A stretch of DNA of 64,000 nt from Ulota crispa (GCA_963920765.1 OY987250.1:8432001-8496000); one strand, 5' to 3'. Numbered from the stretch's first letter, positions 48,219 to 62,319 are shown. Notes: a model not told the origin generated them from the sequence alone. A program made the numbers and translations.

Positions 48219-51200
48219 TTATTTCTTTTGTTTCACTGTGCAAGTTTCTCCTTTGAGACATCTTTGGCAACAACAACTATGAGATACTGTCATTGGTGTC
48301 CACATTGTTGAAGACCATTGAGCCCTAGTTTGGCATTGTTTTATTGTTGTTTTTGTGTTGCTTGGTCTAGTTCTATAAGAACTTAATGGTTGCAAAACAT
48401 AATTCTCAGCATTAGAATTATGTTGAAAAAAAGTTGGTTCAACCTCTTCTCTAAGGTTATGTGGATAGGATCTTCCTTTAGAGCGTGAATCTTGTGATAC
48501 ACAACAATTTGCATAGTGATCTTTAAACTCTTTCTTTTGAAGACTTGATAAATGTGATTTGATAAGCCTAGTTGGCAACTTTTTTTGATGCTTAAAAGCC
48601 CATTCTTGTCTTGATAAAGAAATTGGTGTAGCTCCAAAATTCCCATATGGAGACTTTGGACAACTAGGATTTGGGCATTGACATATTCCACAACAACAAG
48701 AATGAAAATGACCACAATGAAGACATCTTTTTGGATTCTTCACTTGAGAGTTTTCACCACCCTTGCACTTTCCACAACAACAATTATGTACACCTAATGA
48801 TGGAAGGGTACTTGGAAATAGAGGGTGGCAAGAAAAATTGGCTTCTATTGAATTATTGATGTCTATAGGTTGACACAAACTTGATGGTGAAGATGGAGGA
48901 TACATGGGCTTGTAACTAGAAACATAATTTTGATTTGATGCACCATAGTTTTCATATTGAAGTTGTTGTTGTTGACTTGGACAAGGAGGATCTTGCCTCT
49001 CATTCTTTGCACATTTGGGACTATGAGTGTGTTTGTGAGATGAACTTTTTGAAAATGTATTTTGAGAACATGATGAAGAAGTAGGTCCTTTTGGTGAAAA
49101 GAAAGGAAGACTTTTTCTACAAGATGAATTAGGTAGAGAAGAAGTTCCACATGATGAAATTGGAGGGGAATTGCGTTTACAAGAATTGATTAATAACACA
49201 TCATACTCACATGTTGAATCATATGAAGTATTCCATGAAAATGTTGACATAGGTGGAGAACTGGTTTTGCATGAAAAATTTGGTAGATGATTGATATTTT
49301 GTGATGAAACAGATTTTGAAATATTTGATTGACAAATAGATGAGATGGGGAGAGTAGAGACTTGGTTTTGAATATCACTGTGACACTCACAACTTGAACA
49401 TTTTGGAGAAGGAAATGCACATTGTAAGCTAGGACAATCTTTGGCTTTAACATGCATTGGTAATATAGTTGTTTCAAGGAAATGATTAATGGCTTTTGAA
49501 GACTTTCCACATAATTCATCACCTTCATTATGAATGGGTGTAGGACATTTAATAGGTTGAATTGATGGTACAACTTCTTTGAAAGAACATTTGTTTGAAA
49601 ATTCACATAGCTTGCCTTCACGGCAATTTCTTGAATTTCCAATGATTGGTAAAGTATCTATAGATTTAGAGCTAGAGCATTGCGTGCGTTCAACATTCAT
49701 CAAAGAAAAAGTACTTTGTTTCAAAAATTTATTTGGTGTATCATTTAAGGGTTTAAAAATAAGGCATTGGGGTATTTCTTCATTGGATGATGAAGGAGAT
49801 GTAGGTTCTTTATCAATTTTGTTTGATATAGCACATGTTTTTTTAGAAGCGGACTCCTTTGCATCTTCAATAATCATCAAAGGGTAAGAAGATTGTGCAA
49901 GAAATTTGTTTTTAGTTTCAAGATTGGATTGAGATTGCATTTCAATTTGTGGTGATGGGATACTTGGAGGACTACTAGTAGAAACCATGGAACTCAAGCA
50001 CATATGATTTTGAAACTTATTTAATGCATTCTTTTTGTTTGAGTTTTCAACTTCTAAACAATCAATGTTCTTATATATTTTGTCACTACTTTCTTTATCA
50101 ATTGAGTTACATTCCACTAGATCTAGATTCTTCTTTTTACAATTTAGAGTTGAAGTTTCAATTGAATCTACAATTTGAGTAGAACAATATATTTTTGGTA
50201 GTTCTCTTAATTGTTTTGGTTGTAACTTTGGACTGTGGTATACATGTTCAAAGGTTTGATTATTCTTATGACATGGACAAAACTTACAAAATGTGTTTTT
50301 TTGACAAGGTGCTTTGTTAGCTTGTATTTTGTGACAATGACAAGTTTTGCAAGGAAGAAATAAATTACACACGGGTGAATTAGAACTATCATTTATATAA
50401 ACTGTGCCTTGAGAATAATTTAACAAATGAAGAGGAGGAGGTAAATCTTTAATTTCAACTTTTTGAGGATTGACTTTTGAAATCCTTACTTTTGGTTGAA
50501 CATTGCATTCTATAGAATTACAAAAGCAATCTTTTAATAATTTTGAAGATTGAGTAGAAGGTGATTTTGTTATATTTGAATAAAAGTTATCATTGTACCT
50601 GGCTAATAAGGGGGAGGTTGTTCCACTATTTTCACTTAATGATTTTTTTGCACATATACACCTATCACATTTATCTCCTTTCCTGGTAAATATAAAACAA
50701 AATAAGTTGTCAACATTTTCAATAGGGTTAATATAATAATAATGAATTTCATAACAACAAGATAATTGTTTGTGTTTTTTGAATGCAATCTAATTGGACA
50801 ACATAAATGTTACAAATATTTATTTCATATTTGCAATTTTGGTCAAAAATAAGTGTTTTTATATTGTAAAATGGATGGTTTTACTTGATATTTAGGTTCC
50901 TTAGAGACAGTATTAAGTTTAGTATTTGATGTTTTTTGAATTTTTTGAAATGATAATTTTCATGTGACAATTGATTGGTACCTAAATTGCTCGTCACATG
51001 GAGGAGGAATTTGATGAAGTTTGTTGATTTTAGATTGGGGAGTATATTGGTTTGGACAAATGGAAATTATAGCCTTATTTAATTGAATATTGTATCCTAA
51101 AGGTTCTTGAGATGAAGGCTTAATAGAATTTGAGTTGTGCAAACATTTATGGGGTAAAATTATGTTTGGTGTATTTTTTTTTGCATTTATAATGTGCGTT

Positions 51201-51601
51201 TTATTTTTCCTTTTCAAAAACCAAAATGTTTTGTGCTTTCTATTTCTTCTATTGTTAAATTTAATAACTTTTCTTTGGATCTTCTTGCATGATAAACATC
51301 TTGGAGTTAAAATACATTGTGGTGTTGATTGTGTTGTTTTATCTATACATCCCATTTTTGGTATTTGATGATATGAATTAAGCTTAGAACTATTCAATTT
51401 TACGTGCATAGAATGTGGCTTTGCAACTTGTTTGGATGGTTTTTGGTATATTAAAAGAGAAGAACTCGTTTTTGAAGTCTTTTTTGGAACAAATTCTTCG
51501 TTTGGTAAACATACATAGTGACAAAAGTCTAAAGCTTTGCATGGACATTGAGCCTTTGTACACACACAAACTAAACTCATAAGTTTTTTCACAGCATTCA
51601 T
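48219..51601 (-). CDS. Large cysteine-cluster protein of unknown function
   Basis: Two minus-strand exons, 51601-50982 and 50682-48219, join across a GT-AG intron (phase 2) to 1027 residues. I recognise no family. Cys clusters are spaced along a Ser/Pro/Asn/Lys-rich chain. The N-terminal cluster is CVCTKAQCPCK...CHYVC (C12, C14, C19, C21, C27, C31). Next come CDRCIC (212-217), a pair of CKxCxCHK motifs (CKTCHCHK and CKFCPCHK, about 318-346), CCCGKCKGGE and CCCGICQCPNPSCPKSP (about 838-890), and CCCQRCLKGETC in the last 20 residues. His next to Cys suggests metal binding, as in metallothionein-like or structural Cys-rich sheath proteins. There is no signal peptide or membrane helix. Codons are extremely A/T-rich, unlike the genes left of 46 kb. 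The long open frame in such AT-rich DNA, with a proper intron, argues for a real gene. Confidence 0.7.
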
Positions 51602-53499
51602 ACTTTCTCAAATGACCAAATGGTAAAGCTAAAAACATAAGAGTTTTGTCTTTTGGAGCTGTTCAAAATTTGGTGTAGTAATATTTTTGTCCAATATAAT
51701 GGGTTTTTGAAAACTCATATTCTTTCCTATTTCAAGAAACAAGAGTTTAAAATTGTAGTTCTAAATTAATAAGTCAAAGTAGAATTCTCCACAGTTAAAA
51801 GGAACAAATCTTAAGTTCCAGAGTTTTTACATTTTGTAATGTGTCAATTATGTGATAGATGATAATGCAACTAAAAAACATAAAAATACCCCTTTAAAAA
51901 AATTGATTTGCTTAAGGATGCCAATTCATTTCTAAAGTACAAGAGGCATATTTTTTGAAAATCAAGCAAAAATTAAAATGACTTCTAGAATGCTAAAGAG
52001 AGTGAATTATTTATTTGATAAATCATAGTTTGATGTTGTTTTTCTAAAGAATATTTGTACATATTTTCAAGATATATGTTTAATAAACTCCCAACATTAG
52101 GCATTCAAGCACCAAACCAACCAAATATAAGCTATGGCATTCAACACTAATACTTCATTTAAAAGTAAATCAAGTTTTTTTTTTTTTTTTTCGAACTTAG
52201 AAAAAAAATTCTTTCTTTTTGAAACAGATAGGAAAAGATATTAGTTATTTTGTTTGTAGCTACAATTCAAACAAATGAATGAAAATTTTAAATGCATTCC
52301 ACCTTATTTATCAAGACAATTTGATAATAGTGTACTTTGAAATTTGCATTTAAAAAACTCTTACAATGGTTCATTAAACATTCTAAAAGACTTTTTTACA
52401 AAAAAAATTTATCAGTATTGATATTGTTAAATTCTGCAAAAAGTTAAAACATCACCAAATTGTGCTTGAATTGAATTTAAGTCAATTTGTAAGGGTTTAC
52501 TCACTTTTGTTCAACATTTTGTATAGCTTTTATCATGAACCTCTTGGACATGTAGTGAGTGGAAACATTTAATATTTACTTTGATTCTCTTAAAAATACA
52601 TGAGTATAATCAAAATTCATTTTTTTTGTTCTTACTTTGAAATAATAAATTTTTTTTTTTTTGTTTCAACAAAAATAATAATAACAATAATACAAATGCA
52701 TACTACCATTGTTTGTTTATACTAAATTGTTTTACACAATCCTATAGAAATTTCCTTTATTGTTTTGTTTTAGGTACTATAATTTGAAATTTAACAAACA
52801 ATCTCACTTGCGATTTAAGAATTTGGTAGTTCTGATTTATTGATGACTTAAAATAACCAAATTAAGTTCACTCAAATAGCCTCTTGTAATAATTTCAAAA
52901 TCTTGTTAGAAGAATTGTTATAATCTTGGTTATGTTTTATTATACTTCGTACACATCTTCTTTTTCATCTCAATGCTATAAACACCATAATTATAAATTT
53001 TATATTTCGTATTGAGTTATACATACCTTTTGAATACTGCTTTCAAATCTTTGAGTAACCAAAATAAACCTTTTCCAAAACTAATGAAAAATCCTCTATG
53101 ATGACATTGATTTTGACATAATTATGTTTAAGTTTATGAAGAAATTTTCTAAAAAACTCATTGATTTGGTTGTTCATATTGCATTGCATATTGTGACAAT
53201 GTTCATGTATATAAACTCATTCTTTTTAACCATCTAGTATAATTTTTTCATTGAAATATGTTCAAATTTTATTGATGTGACTTCTTACATCTCTTTAAAA
53301 AAAAGTAGTGCTTGATTTTAAATGTTTTAAATGAATTCAAAATACAAAAATCTATAATTTCTAACAATAGTGCCTTTTCATGATTAAACTATATTATAAA
53401 GAGTAACTTGTGTCAGTGTGTGTCTCATGGTATAATGACATGTGTGTCTTTTGATACAATGATTCATCATATAGTTCTCTATTGACATCACAAGTTCTA

Positions 53500-53770
53500 T
53501 AAGTGAGGGGAGAAGGGAGAGGAAAAGGCACCAAAAAGGAGGGTGCAAATTCATTGGAATTTGTTTCTAAGTTGTCTTACATAAGTTTTGAAATTTGCAA
53601 TTATAAAGTTTTGTGTGTCAAGAATTAAGTGTTTGTCTTCCACCCAAATTTTGGATTTCAAATGTGGTTAAGGGAGAGGAAAGGATAAAGCACAAGAGTG
53701 TGAAAAGTCATTGAAAATATGAGAAGGGGAGGGAGAGGAAAAGGAAAAGGTAGGGAGGGGAGGCACCTCA
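53500..53770. repeat. Polypurine-rich block
   Basis: G/A-rich runs such as gaggggagaagggagaggaa near 53505 and ggggagggagaggaaaagga near 53728 recur on the + strand, separated by ordinary AT-rich DNA. Confidence 0.6.
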
Positions 53771-54499
53771 AGAACAAAGCAATTAAAAGAGACACAACAC
53801 AAAGGGTGTGCAAGGCATGCTTGTTTGCCATAAAACATGATTAGTTGAATTGTTACTATTAATTTGTTTGTAAGAATATACAAAGACTTAGGGTAAAAAT
53901 ATCAAAAAAAAATTTAGTACATTTTATAAAATTAGGTGAATTCTCAACACTTTGCACAATATTTTTTTGTATTAAGAAAATTTGAAGAAAACAATTTTGG
54001 TTTAAAATAAATTGATAATTTTCTTTGATGTAATATGTAGAAAAGTTCAACATTTTGATAGGTATTGTGTTTATTCCCTTTCTAAAGTATGGCAACCATT
54101 GTAAAATTGTTGATTTGACCATTGAAGATACATACGTTTTAACATTTTCAAAAAGACGAGATTTGCAAGGTGAGATCTAATGTGCACAATTGTATCTCGA
54201 GAAATTTTAAATTCAAAAAAAATGAAAACTGAAGCGTTATTTCTAGGAGTAGTTTCGACTTAAAAAACTAAATTTTTCGTCTTACTTTCTTAACCCCTAA
54301 AAGCCCATTGCCCTTATTTGGGGCAATCTTGATTTTGGGCAGGATTATTCTATTGGGATATTTGTCAGTTTTTTGAATTTCTTTTTAAGAGATGAGTTTT
54401 TTCAAGGGCTACTTGTGTGTATAATTTATATTGTTTTATGGGTTATTTTGTTCAAGGGGCCGGCTAAGCATGTAATTTTTTGTTGACTTCTCTCAAGGA

Positions 54500-55200
54500 C
54501 AATCAACTCTTAAATGTCAAGGACAAAAAACGTCCTCTGATTTTGAAAAAAATGTATTACAAAAAAAAGTTTTTTTTCATCTAATTTCTTTTAGAAGTGA
54601 TCATAAACACATTGTCCATCATGGAAGGCAAAAATTTATCTCATCAAATACATTCATATTTTTAAGTAACCCAAATTGTGATGAGATTCAAACACATGGT
54701 GTTAGGTCCCAAGCTGCCCTTCTTGCAATTTTCATGAGGATACCATGCATTGTTGATTCCTGCAACTTTAAGAAATTATATTATAATTGCTAGGTACTAA
54801 GATGAATAGTGAAAGTATTGTAGCCGAGCTGGTCATAGTGACTAGCCTGACGTTTAAGGGTTAATAAAAGCATGGCCCTTCAATGGCATTTGTCTAAAGC
54901 AAGAATGTACTAGATACTTAGGGAGATCACTCCTTACAATTTATGATAAATACTTGAGTTAAGAGGGTATTTGGTGTAGAGTTGTTTTTCTAAAATATTG
55001 TATTTGAGATGACCATATTTTTATATAAAAGGCTACATGGGGCATATGTCCAATACCTTAGGTATTTTTGAAAATTCATTCATTTGGTTTTTAAGAGAGG
55101 TTACCTCATATATAAAATGTATTTGTTTGATTTCATTGTAGAATATGTATAGAATCACTATAACTAGGGCTGGTTGCAGTGACTAGCTTGGCATTTAAGG
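54500..55200. repeat. Dispersed repeat copy and local direct repeat
   Basis: Bases 54510-54770 match the 5085-5400 family (ggacaaaaaacgtcctct; aagctgcccttcttgcaatt; accatgcattgttg). A second motif (ctggtcatagtgactagcct) near 54830 recurs with changes near 55170. Confidence 0.5.
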
Positions 55201-57045
55201 ACTAATGCACAAGATCCTATGGTTAGATTTATAGAAAAAAGAAAAAAAAGTTGTTCTTGAGATCAAATGACTAAAATGGCAGTTTTAATGTTTTTTCAAA
55301 AAAAATGGGCTTGGACGTTTAGGTGTTAAAGAACAGCTCAAATTTATATATCATATGTCTTTACTTATCAATTATTTTTTTGTTGATGATGAAAATGATT
55401 TAGCCTAATGATTTATTAAAAACTTTGGTGAAAAAAGAAATCACATAGATATCCATTTTAAAAAATAAAAGTTTGATCAACATCAAAAATTGATGCTTGG
55501 AGATTGTAGGGGATAATAAGGTAGGTATACCCAAGGGCACGTCTAAGGTTTGGGGTCCATAACTGATGATTTGTGTTCCCAATTTCATACTTATGGCTTA
55601 ATCAAGTCAATGGGTGCTAATTTGAGCAGTTTCAAGTGATTAGTGTGTCGTCACTGGGCTCTTTGTGTGCCGGATTTTATAATCGTGTACTTGCATTAAA
55701 TAAAAAGAGTGGTTGGTTTATAAAATCATGTTTGGTGGCTAGGGTCCAGGAAATATTTGAGATTTTTGGTATATTTCCTTCAATTCCTGTATTAAACCGG
55801 TTTATCAAGGAGCTCTTTCAATTGTTTTCTTTATTTCATATTATAAGTAATTTTTTTAAAGATTTTGACCGATTTTTGGCCAAAGTTTGTAAATTGCAAA
55901 TGGTTTTTTCTCACTTCACACGGCTAGCATTGAACTAGTGGTCAGTTCTTCTTGGACCTTGTTGGTGGCTATGGACATAATAAAGTTAGTTGATTATACA
56001 ATCAGTGGTGGCTGCAGTTACACTTTCCAAGGGACATGAAGGCTTCTTGCCACAATTATGGATAAGGTAGAGGGCTCAAAAACCATCCATCTAAGAGCAT
56101 CCCTAACCTAGCCGTAACCTAGGCTCTGGAATAGTTGTAAGACAATGCCTAACTACAGGACAGCTAGAGGGCAGGGGCTCTTTCCATCTTGCCATCTCCA
56201 AATGCACACAGATTTTAGACACTCTGTAAACGCAATTATTTATTGTTTATGCCTTTAATGTGAGGAGATTCATGTTAGAAACATCTGATATTGCGTTGGG
56301 GTCAGTGAATCAAATACTTAGAAGTAGTATTCAAGACTCTCTAAAGAGTGCAAATATCTAGGGGCAATGCTCTTGTGAGGCAAATCCAGCAGCTTTTTGT
56401 TGCACAAGCCAACTGCATTGGGGCTCAAGTTTTTTGACAGGTCCTGTATGCCCCCTTTCCCAAGCCTATTTATAGCTGCATTGGAGATGCTTTGCGGAAA
56501 AGTGGCACTCTACTAGAAAATTAGTTTTCCTTGACCTTAAGGGGTTATTTTTGGGATTTAGGCAAAGAAAGGATAGTTTTGCGAGTAAGTTTTTTGGATT
56601 TTTCTAAATTGGTACAAATTAAATATGAAATTTCTAAGCAAAAGGTGCATAGTTTTGAAAATTCTAAATTTGTAAGAATTAAAGTATTGAAATGAAAACT
56701 TCATTTTCAATCACACACAAAATAAAACCTTTTTTATATCAATGAATCAACAAACTATGCATGAAATTCCAAACAAAGGGAAAAACACTATTGAAGATTT
56801 GAAGCTTGCATAAGTTGTCAAAACATAGGTACTAAAAATTTGTTATGATCATGTTTGAGTTCATCTCAACTATCTTGTATCATCACATTAAGTATAAAAG
56901 ATGCGACACCAATTCATAGCTCTAATTTCTTTTCTACATAAAGATACCTTCACAGGTACGTTTAATATTCTAAGCTAAAAGTAAAGGCACCATTGTATAA
57001 GCAAGTTGTTTTGAGCCTAATAAATTTTATTAAAAACTAAAGCAA

Positions 57046-57930
57046 TTTATATATGAGCATGTGGTTTTTGCTTCTTTTGCTCCATAATTTCTAGTACTCC
57101 ACGTACTTTGGGATTGATATCTTTTCCAGCTTTTTGAAGGGCAATCAATGATTGTACTCTATATACCAAACTTTTGGATACTTGGGCAGAGTTTCCAACA
57201 TGAGTAAACCTTTGTGCTGTTGTTGGTTGTGAATTAGTATGGAAGTCCAATTTTGCTCACCAAATTATTTCAATTGTATCATCACATTATCCAAAGTCAA
57301 TGTATAATTTGTAATTTGGAATAATAAAATATCCTCCATTACACCAAAACCCATCACTTGCTTTTGATTATCCTCCATTACACCAAAACCCATCACTTGC
57401 TTTTGATAATCCTCCATTACTTTTTGTTGTAGGTGCCCAAATTGGATAAGTATAAGCTAGAACCATGATCTTTGATCCTTATGAAAGGTGTTACTAAAAT
57501 CATCAATTGTATAAGTGAGGTTTTTAGAGAATCCAACAATGTTTTGTTGTAGATTCCTAAACTTGGTTTGGCCTAATAGTGGAATGCGTGCTTCTAATGC
57601 CTCACTAATAGTTTTCATATAAAGATATGGTCCTAATTTTAGAAATTTGGATTTATTAAAATATGCAATCCACTGACCAAATGCACTTGATCTTCTTCCT
57701 ATTCTTGTTTGGAAGCTTCATTGTTTTTAATGCATGATTCCATAACATAGTGACCCATCATGTATCTTAAATTCCTACCACCTCTCTACCCTAATGCAAA
57801 CATCTTTCCACTAACTAGTGCTTTATTTATTTTTTATGTATCTTGAGTTCTCTTTCTTCAATTTTGACAAAAAAATTGTTAACTTATTGAAGTTTTTGTA
57901 CTCTTCAGAAGCCATGCTTAAAAATGAAAC
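57046..57930 (-). pseudogene. Decayed transposon-like coding remnant, copy A
   Basis: On the minus strand, interrupted frames read MASEEYKNFNKLTIFLSKLK near 57915, then GPYLYMKTISEALEARIPLL near 57620, then NLTYTIDDFSNTFHKDQ near 57500, and TTAQRFTHVGNSAQVSKSLV near 57220. Stops and shifts separate them. The last two blocks have clear counterparts on the + strand at 61400-61770, so this is a repeated coding element. I cannot name its superfamily. Confidence 0.5.
57329..57420. repeat. ~40-bp tandem repeat inside remnant A
   Basis: atcctccattacaccaaaac plus cccatcacttgcttttga occurs twice head to tail, with the start of a third unit. Confidence 0.85.
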
Positions 57931-60900
57931 AAAAATCACTATTTCTTTACTTCTCTCATCTTGAATGGAACTTTGTTCTTATATAGTATTATATAATCAT
58001 TCAAAATATTATCTATCATTTTTCCTTCTAAAGCACTATCCTCCAAATTGCAAGATTGTTCAATGACATTGTAATCATTTTCATTACATGAACCTATCAT
58101 TTGTTTTATTTCTCCAAAAATTCACTCTTTCTGAGCTCTTTTGTGAGCTTTTTGTTTCCTTTCCACACTCCTTTTTCCTCTCCTTTTTGTCACTAGAAAT
58201 TTTGTGTAGATTTATAAAAGCAACATATGAAATTAAAACTTACTAACAACATTTAATTATAAAACAAGCAAAAAATATTCAAAGCAATATATTTATAACT
58301 CTTTCTTGTTTTTTTATATTTAAGGTAAAAGTCAAACAAAACCTTTCATTTTAGAACACTATTTTTGTTTTTATCTTATTTTGTTTAAACTTATTTTAGT
58401 TAAACTTGAACTGTATTTCTATTTTTAATTTACTTTGATTAAGCTTTCTGTAGTTAAACTTGAATGCTCTTTCTAATAAAACACCATTTTTTTTACAATA
58501 TATACATGTACATTCTTTTATACAATACGTATAGAAATCTAGTACATGAACATGTACAAAGTTATATAAAATTTGAATTTTTGATCTTATTTTCTTATGA
58601 ATTCTTATATAAACATACGGACTTATAATTATATATCTAGTACATATACAAGTACTTATTTGTAAAAAGTCACTTTTTTTTTAAAACAAATTACTATATA
58701 ATCTTATGTTCTTATATATATTCTCTCATTTCTTACATCTTTACAATTCTCTTTTCAAGAGAATATGGTGTGTGCAATGTGAACAGCTAGTTCCAAAGCG
58801 TCCCCATATAAATATTCAAGGTTTAGTATTATGACTTTAATATTTTTTGGTTAACTCCAATTATTATGTATTTAGAATTCTCTTTTCTTATGGTGTGTGT
58901 ATTGTGAACAATTGGTTCCAAAGCGTTTCCATAAAAATACTTGAGGTTTTGTTTATAAGAGAGGTTTATATGATTTCCATTAGCATGTGTTATGAATTTC
59001 TACAAGGTTTAGGGTTGAAGTGAGATGGACTCTTCAAAGCATTTGTCCATCTTTGCCAATACTATGTGAGATTTTTGTCCATGTATAATATATTTTTATA
59101 AATTATTTAATTGTTATTTTTTTCATTTGAGTTTAATGTGATTTGGTTACTTTTTCATTATTGATTATATTTTTAATTGGCTTTGTTATCAATGTATTGT
59201 TGATTCACTATTAACAAAGAAAATCTTAATATATAATTGTAATATTAATTTTTTCTAATTCTTAATATACAATTAAAATACTTTTGACATTAATTCTATA
59301 CAAATGGTAAGAAAATCAATTAGGAAATTAGCCTTAATGTTTTCTTATTCCCAATGTATAATTATAATAATTTAAACATTAAAAACGTACTACAACATAA
59401 CACTAGAAGAGACGTTTTTTTTTCCTGTGAAATGATTATATACCACATGAAAAGAAATGGAGATGATATTAAGATTGATAAGCAAAGAGAATATATTAGA
59501 GTTAAAAAAACATAACAAGGTGATTTTGCAATTTGAAGATATGCAATCCAAAATTCAAAGTATTATTTCCTAGAATAGAATGAAATCTATGTTGTTTTTT
59601 TAAAGATGTGTTATTTGTACATTTTGTATCAGTATATGTAAGTCTCATTTTATACTTATATTGTTATATGTTATATTTTTTATTTTGAATAGTTTTTTCA
59701 AGTGTTTATTTATTTTTATAATTATAAAAATTTCCATCATTCTACTTAATAATTTACATGTGATTTTTTTTGTTTGAAAATTTTCATTTAAACTCTAAAA
59801 GGTCATTACATTTATAAGGTTATGATTGCTTTGAACTATTCATATGTATTAAAAATTTGTTATTATTTTTACTAAATGAGTTACAAGAGTATTAGATACT
59901 TATTTTTATAAGTTTAAATCATCAAACTATATTAACACCATATTTGTTAAAATTGGGGAAAAAAAATTGCCAAAACATATTTTAAGAACATTGAGATTTC
60001 CTTTTGTTAAAAACATTCTAATGATTTGAAGTTAGGTTTTTAGAAATTTCTTTAAAATATTTTATTTTAGATATATATTTTTGAAAATATATATTTAAAT
60101 AAATTATTTAAATTAAAATAAACCTCCTAATAGCACAAAACCCAAAAGTCTAAAATTACTTATTTTTTCTTAAATTTACAAACATGGTATTCATTGTTTG
60201 ATAATACTTTAGTTGCACTAATTGCTAGTTTAATATACTATATAGCTTATACTACATTTGTTCATTTTGTGTATTGTAAATATCTAAGTTTTTAGTAACT
60301 CTAAAATTATTTAAAAAAATAACATATTAAGGAAATGTAAGTAATATTTTGAATTTGTAATTGTTTTCAATATTTCTAATTTGCAATATTAGAGGTTAAA
60401 AATACAACAAATATTAAAAATTAAAGATATGGCAATGTTATTAATTTGTAATAAGCCTTTATAGTTTTGTTAATTGCAACATAAATGTTAAATCTTTAAT
60501 ATACAATTACTTTAAAATTTTAATATACTAGTTTTATTTTGTATTCAAAATAATCTAGAATATATATCAAAAAAATCATGTTATATTTGTATTATTTATG
60601 TGTCATTAAAATTTAAAAAAATCTAATTAAGAGAGTGTCTATTAAATCAAAAAATAAAACCTATTAAAACAATCTACATTTGAAATTTAGAAACAAAGTA
60701 TAAAATTAGAAAACTTTTTAGAGTTGTTAATAAATCAAAGCAAATTTTAGGTAATGTAGGATAGTAACGTATTGAAGATTTAATAAATTTGTTTTTTTGT
60801 CAGTTTATTTTTAATTATTCTATAAATAGTATTTTTTATTTATATTTTTATTTTGATATGTTTTTTGTGTATTTAATGCAAAGGCTTACATTATTCAAAT
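57931..60900. other. Very AT-rich gene-free region
   Basis: Homopolymer-rich, with only short frames. Contains one member of the pair of direct repeats at 58735-58960. Confidence 0.4.
58735..58960 (+). repeat. Internally duplicated repeat, related to 62320-62560
   Basis: Two tandem sub-units each contain ttccaaagcgt, then catataaatat or a variant, and ttcttatggtgtgtg. The same double arrangement occurs at 62320-62560 in the same orientation, bracketing remnant B. Confidence 0.6.
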
Positions 60901-61850
60901 TTGGAGAACCTAGAAGATTTTTGTATAGCATATACTCCTCCTAGTTTTATCTGCATTAACTATGAAAAAGTAGTTGTTCAAGATAAAGTTTCAAATGAAA
61001 TAACATTTGTTGTCAATTATATTTCATTTGACAAAATGAAAATTGAAGAATATAAAGAGAATAAAAAATTAACTTGTATTGAATTTTTAAAATTTTCTAC
61101 TTGTTGTTGATTTTTCTTATTTTATTAAAAAATTGAATTTTAATATATACGTGGTTATTTTTTATGAAGAGGTACTAATAAAAAAATGGTGACCAATACA
61201 TTTTTAAAGGCAATATTCATCAAGATATATTAAACTTATTGGACTAGGACTAAGAATAATTATCTTTTAAAAATATTCCTACAATTTATGTTGAAAATTT
61301 TGGTATTTTAGCACCATTTTTAGTTAAAAGATGAAAATGGAATTTAAAAAAGCTAATGTTTAAGCTTATCTAAAATGGATTTTGTTCTTTTGTGCAAAAA
61401 AAAAAGAGTCTTTTTGTAATAATCTAACATACACAATCAACGATTTTAGTAATTCATTTCATAAAGATATGGATTCTAATTCCTATACATTTGGTGTTTT
61501 TGCTCTAGTCTATTTGAAAAAAGGCACTTTGGCAAGCTAAAGCACCAGATTTAGAAGTCAAGGAATTGATTTTGATTGATGTAATTATAAAGTTTTTGGT
61601 GATTTTAATGTATGTGATGGAATAGTGGAAATGATATGGCAATGTAAAATTTATAGTCATTGTACTGTTCTTTCTACAACATTTCTAAACTTTACAAGAC
61701 TTGGATGTTCTATGCAAGTAAGCAAAGTTTTAGCTCATTGCATAAGATTATTAGCAGTAGAGCAATTGCAAGTTGAAGACATTAAGAAACAAATTTGTGA
61801 TGTTCATAAAATAATACAATTTAAAATAAACAAAAAAAATAAGGAATTAT
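60901..61850 (+). pseudogene. Decayed transposon-like coding remnant, copy B
   Basis: Frames include one at 60901-61110 (AYTPPSFICINYEKVVVQDK), NLTYTINDFSNSFHKDMDSN near 61420-61480, and TTFLNFTRLGCSMQVSKVLA near 61680-61735. The last two match blocks of copy A (57046-57930, minus) residue for residue at most positions. Frame breaks and stops show it is dead. Superfamily unknown. Confidence 0.5.
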
Positions 61851-62319
61851 ATATATTTTTGTTCAATTTAACAAAAGCCATTATGTTATTTTTATTTTCT
61901 ACATTTTTTACGTTTATTATCAATTTTTTGTTAATATTTTGGATCTAATTGTACGTACATCCTTTGATGACAATATGTTAACAATTCTAGCTATAGAGCT
62001 AGTGGCTTGAATAGCTACAACTTAGAACGTAGCAATTGATAAGCATTTCAAAATTCAATATACAATTTCTTTTGGTTGACATATTAATCTGATGTAAGGC
62101 TTTCAACACATTATTAGTATGAAAGTATACTATTCATGTAAATCAATGCTACAAGCCTAGAAGGAAGATTGTATTTTATTCATTTAGGGTTTGAGCATAG
62201 TTGTTGATAGTAAGATTTTGCTTATTTGCAATGTAATAATTTTCATGAGCAAAGGCTTGACTACACATTCATTTGCAGTTGCTTTTGTAGAAATTGGCAA
62301 GCTATCTCTAATTTTGAAA

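Larger units (their letters stand above)
51602..57045. other. AT-rich gene-free region
   Basis: Includes the promoter side of the Cys-rich gene. Only short, non-homologous frames are seen. It contains the polypurine block, the 54.5-kb dispersed repeat, and many homopolymer runs (for example poly-T near 52177-52190). Confidence 0.4.

Noticed and set aside
48383-49642. Alternative minus-strand frames inside the Cys-rich gene
   Set aside because: They overlap the 735-codon frame, which is longer, Cys-patterned and spliced to an upstream exon.
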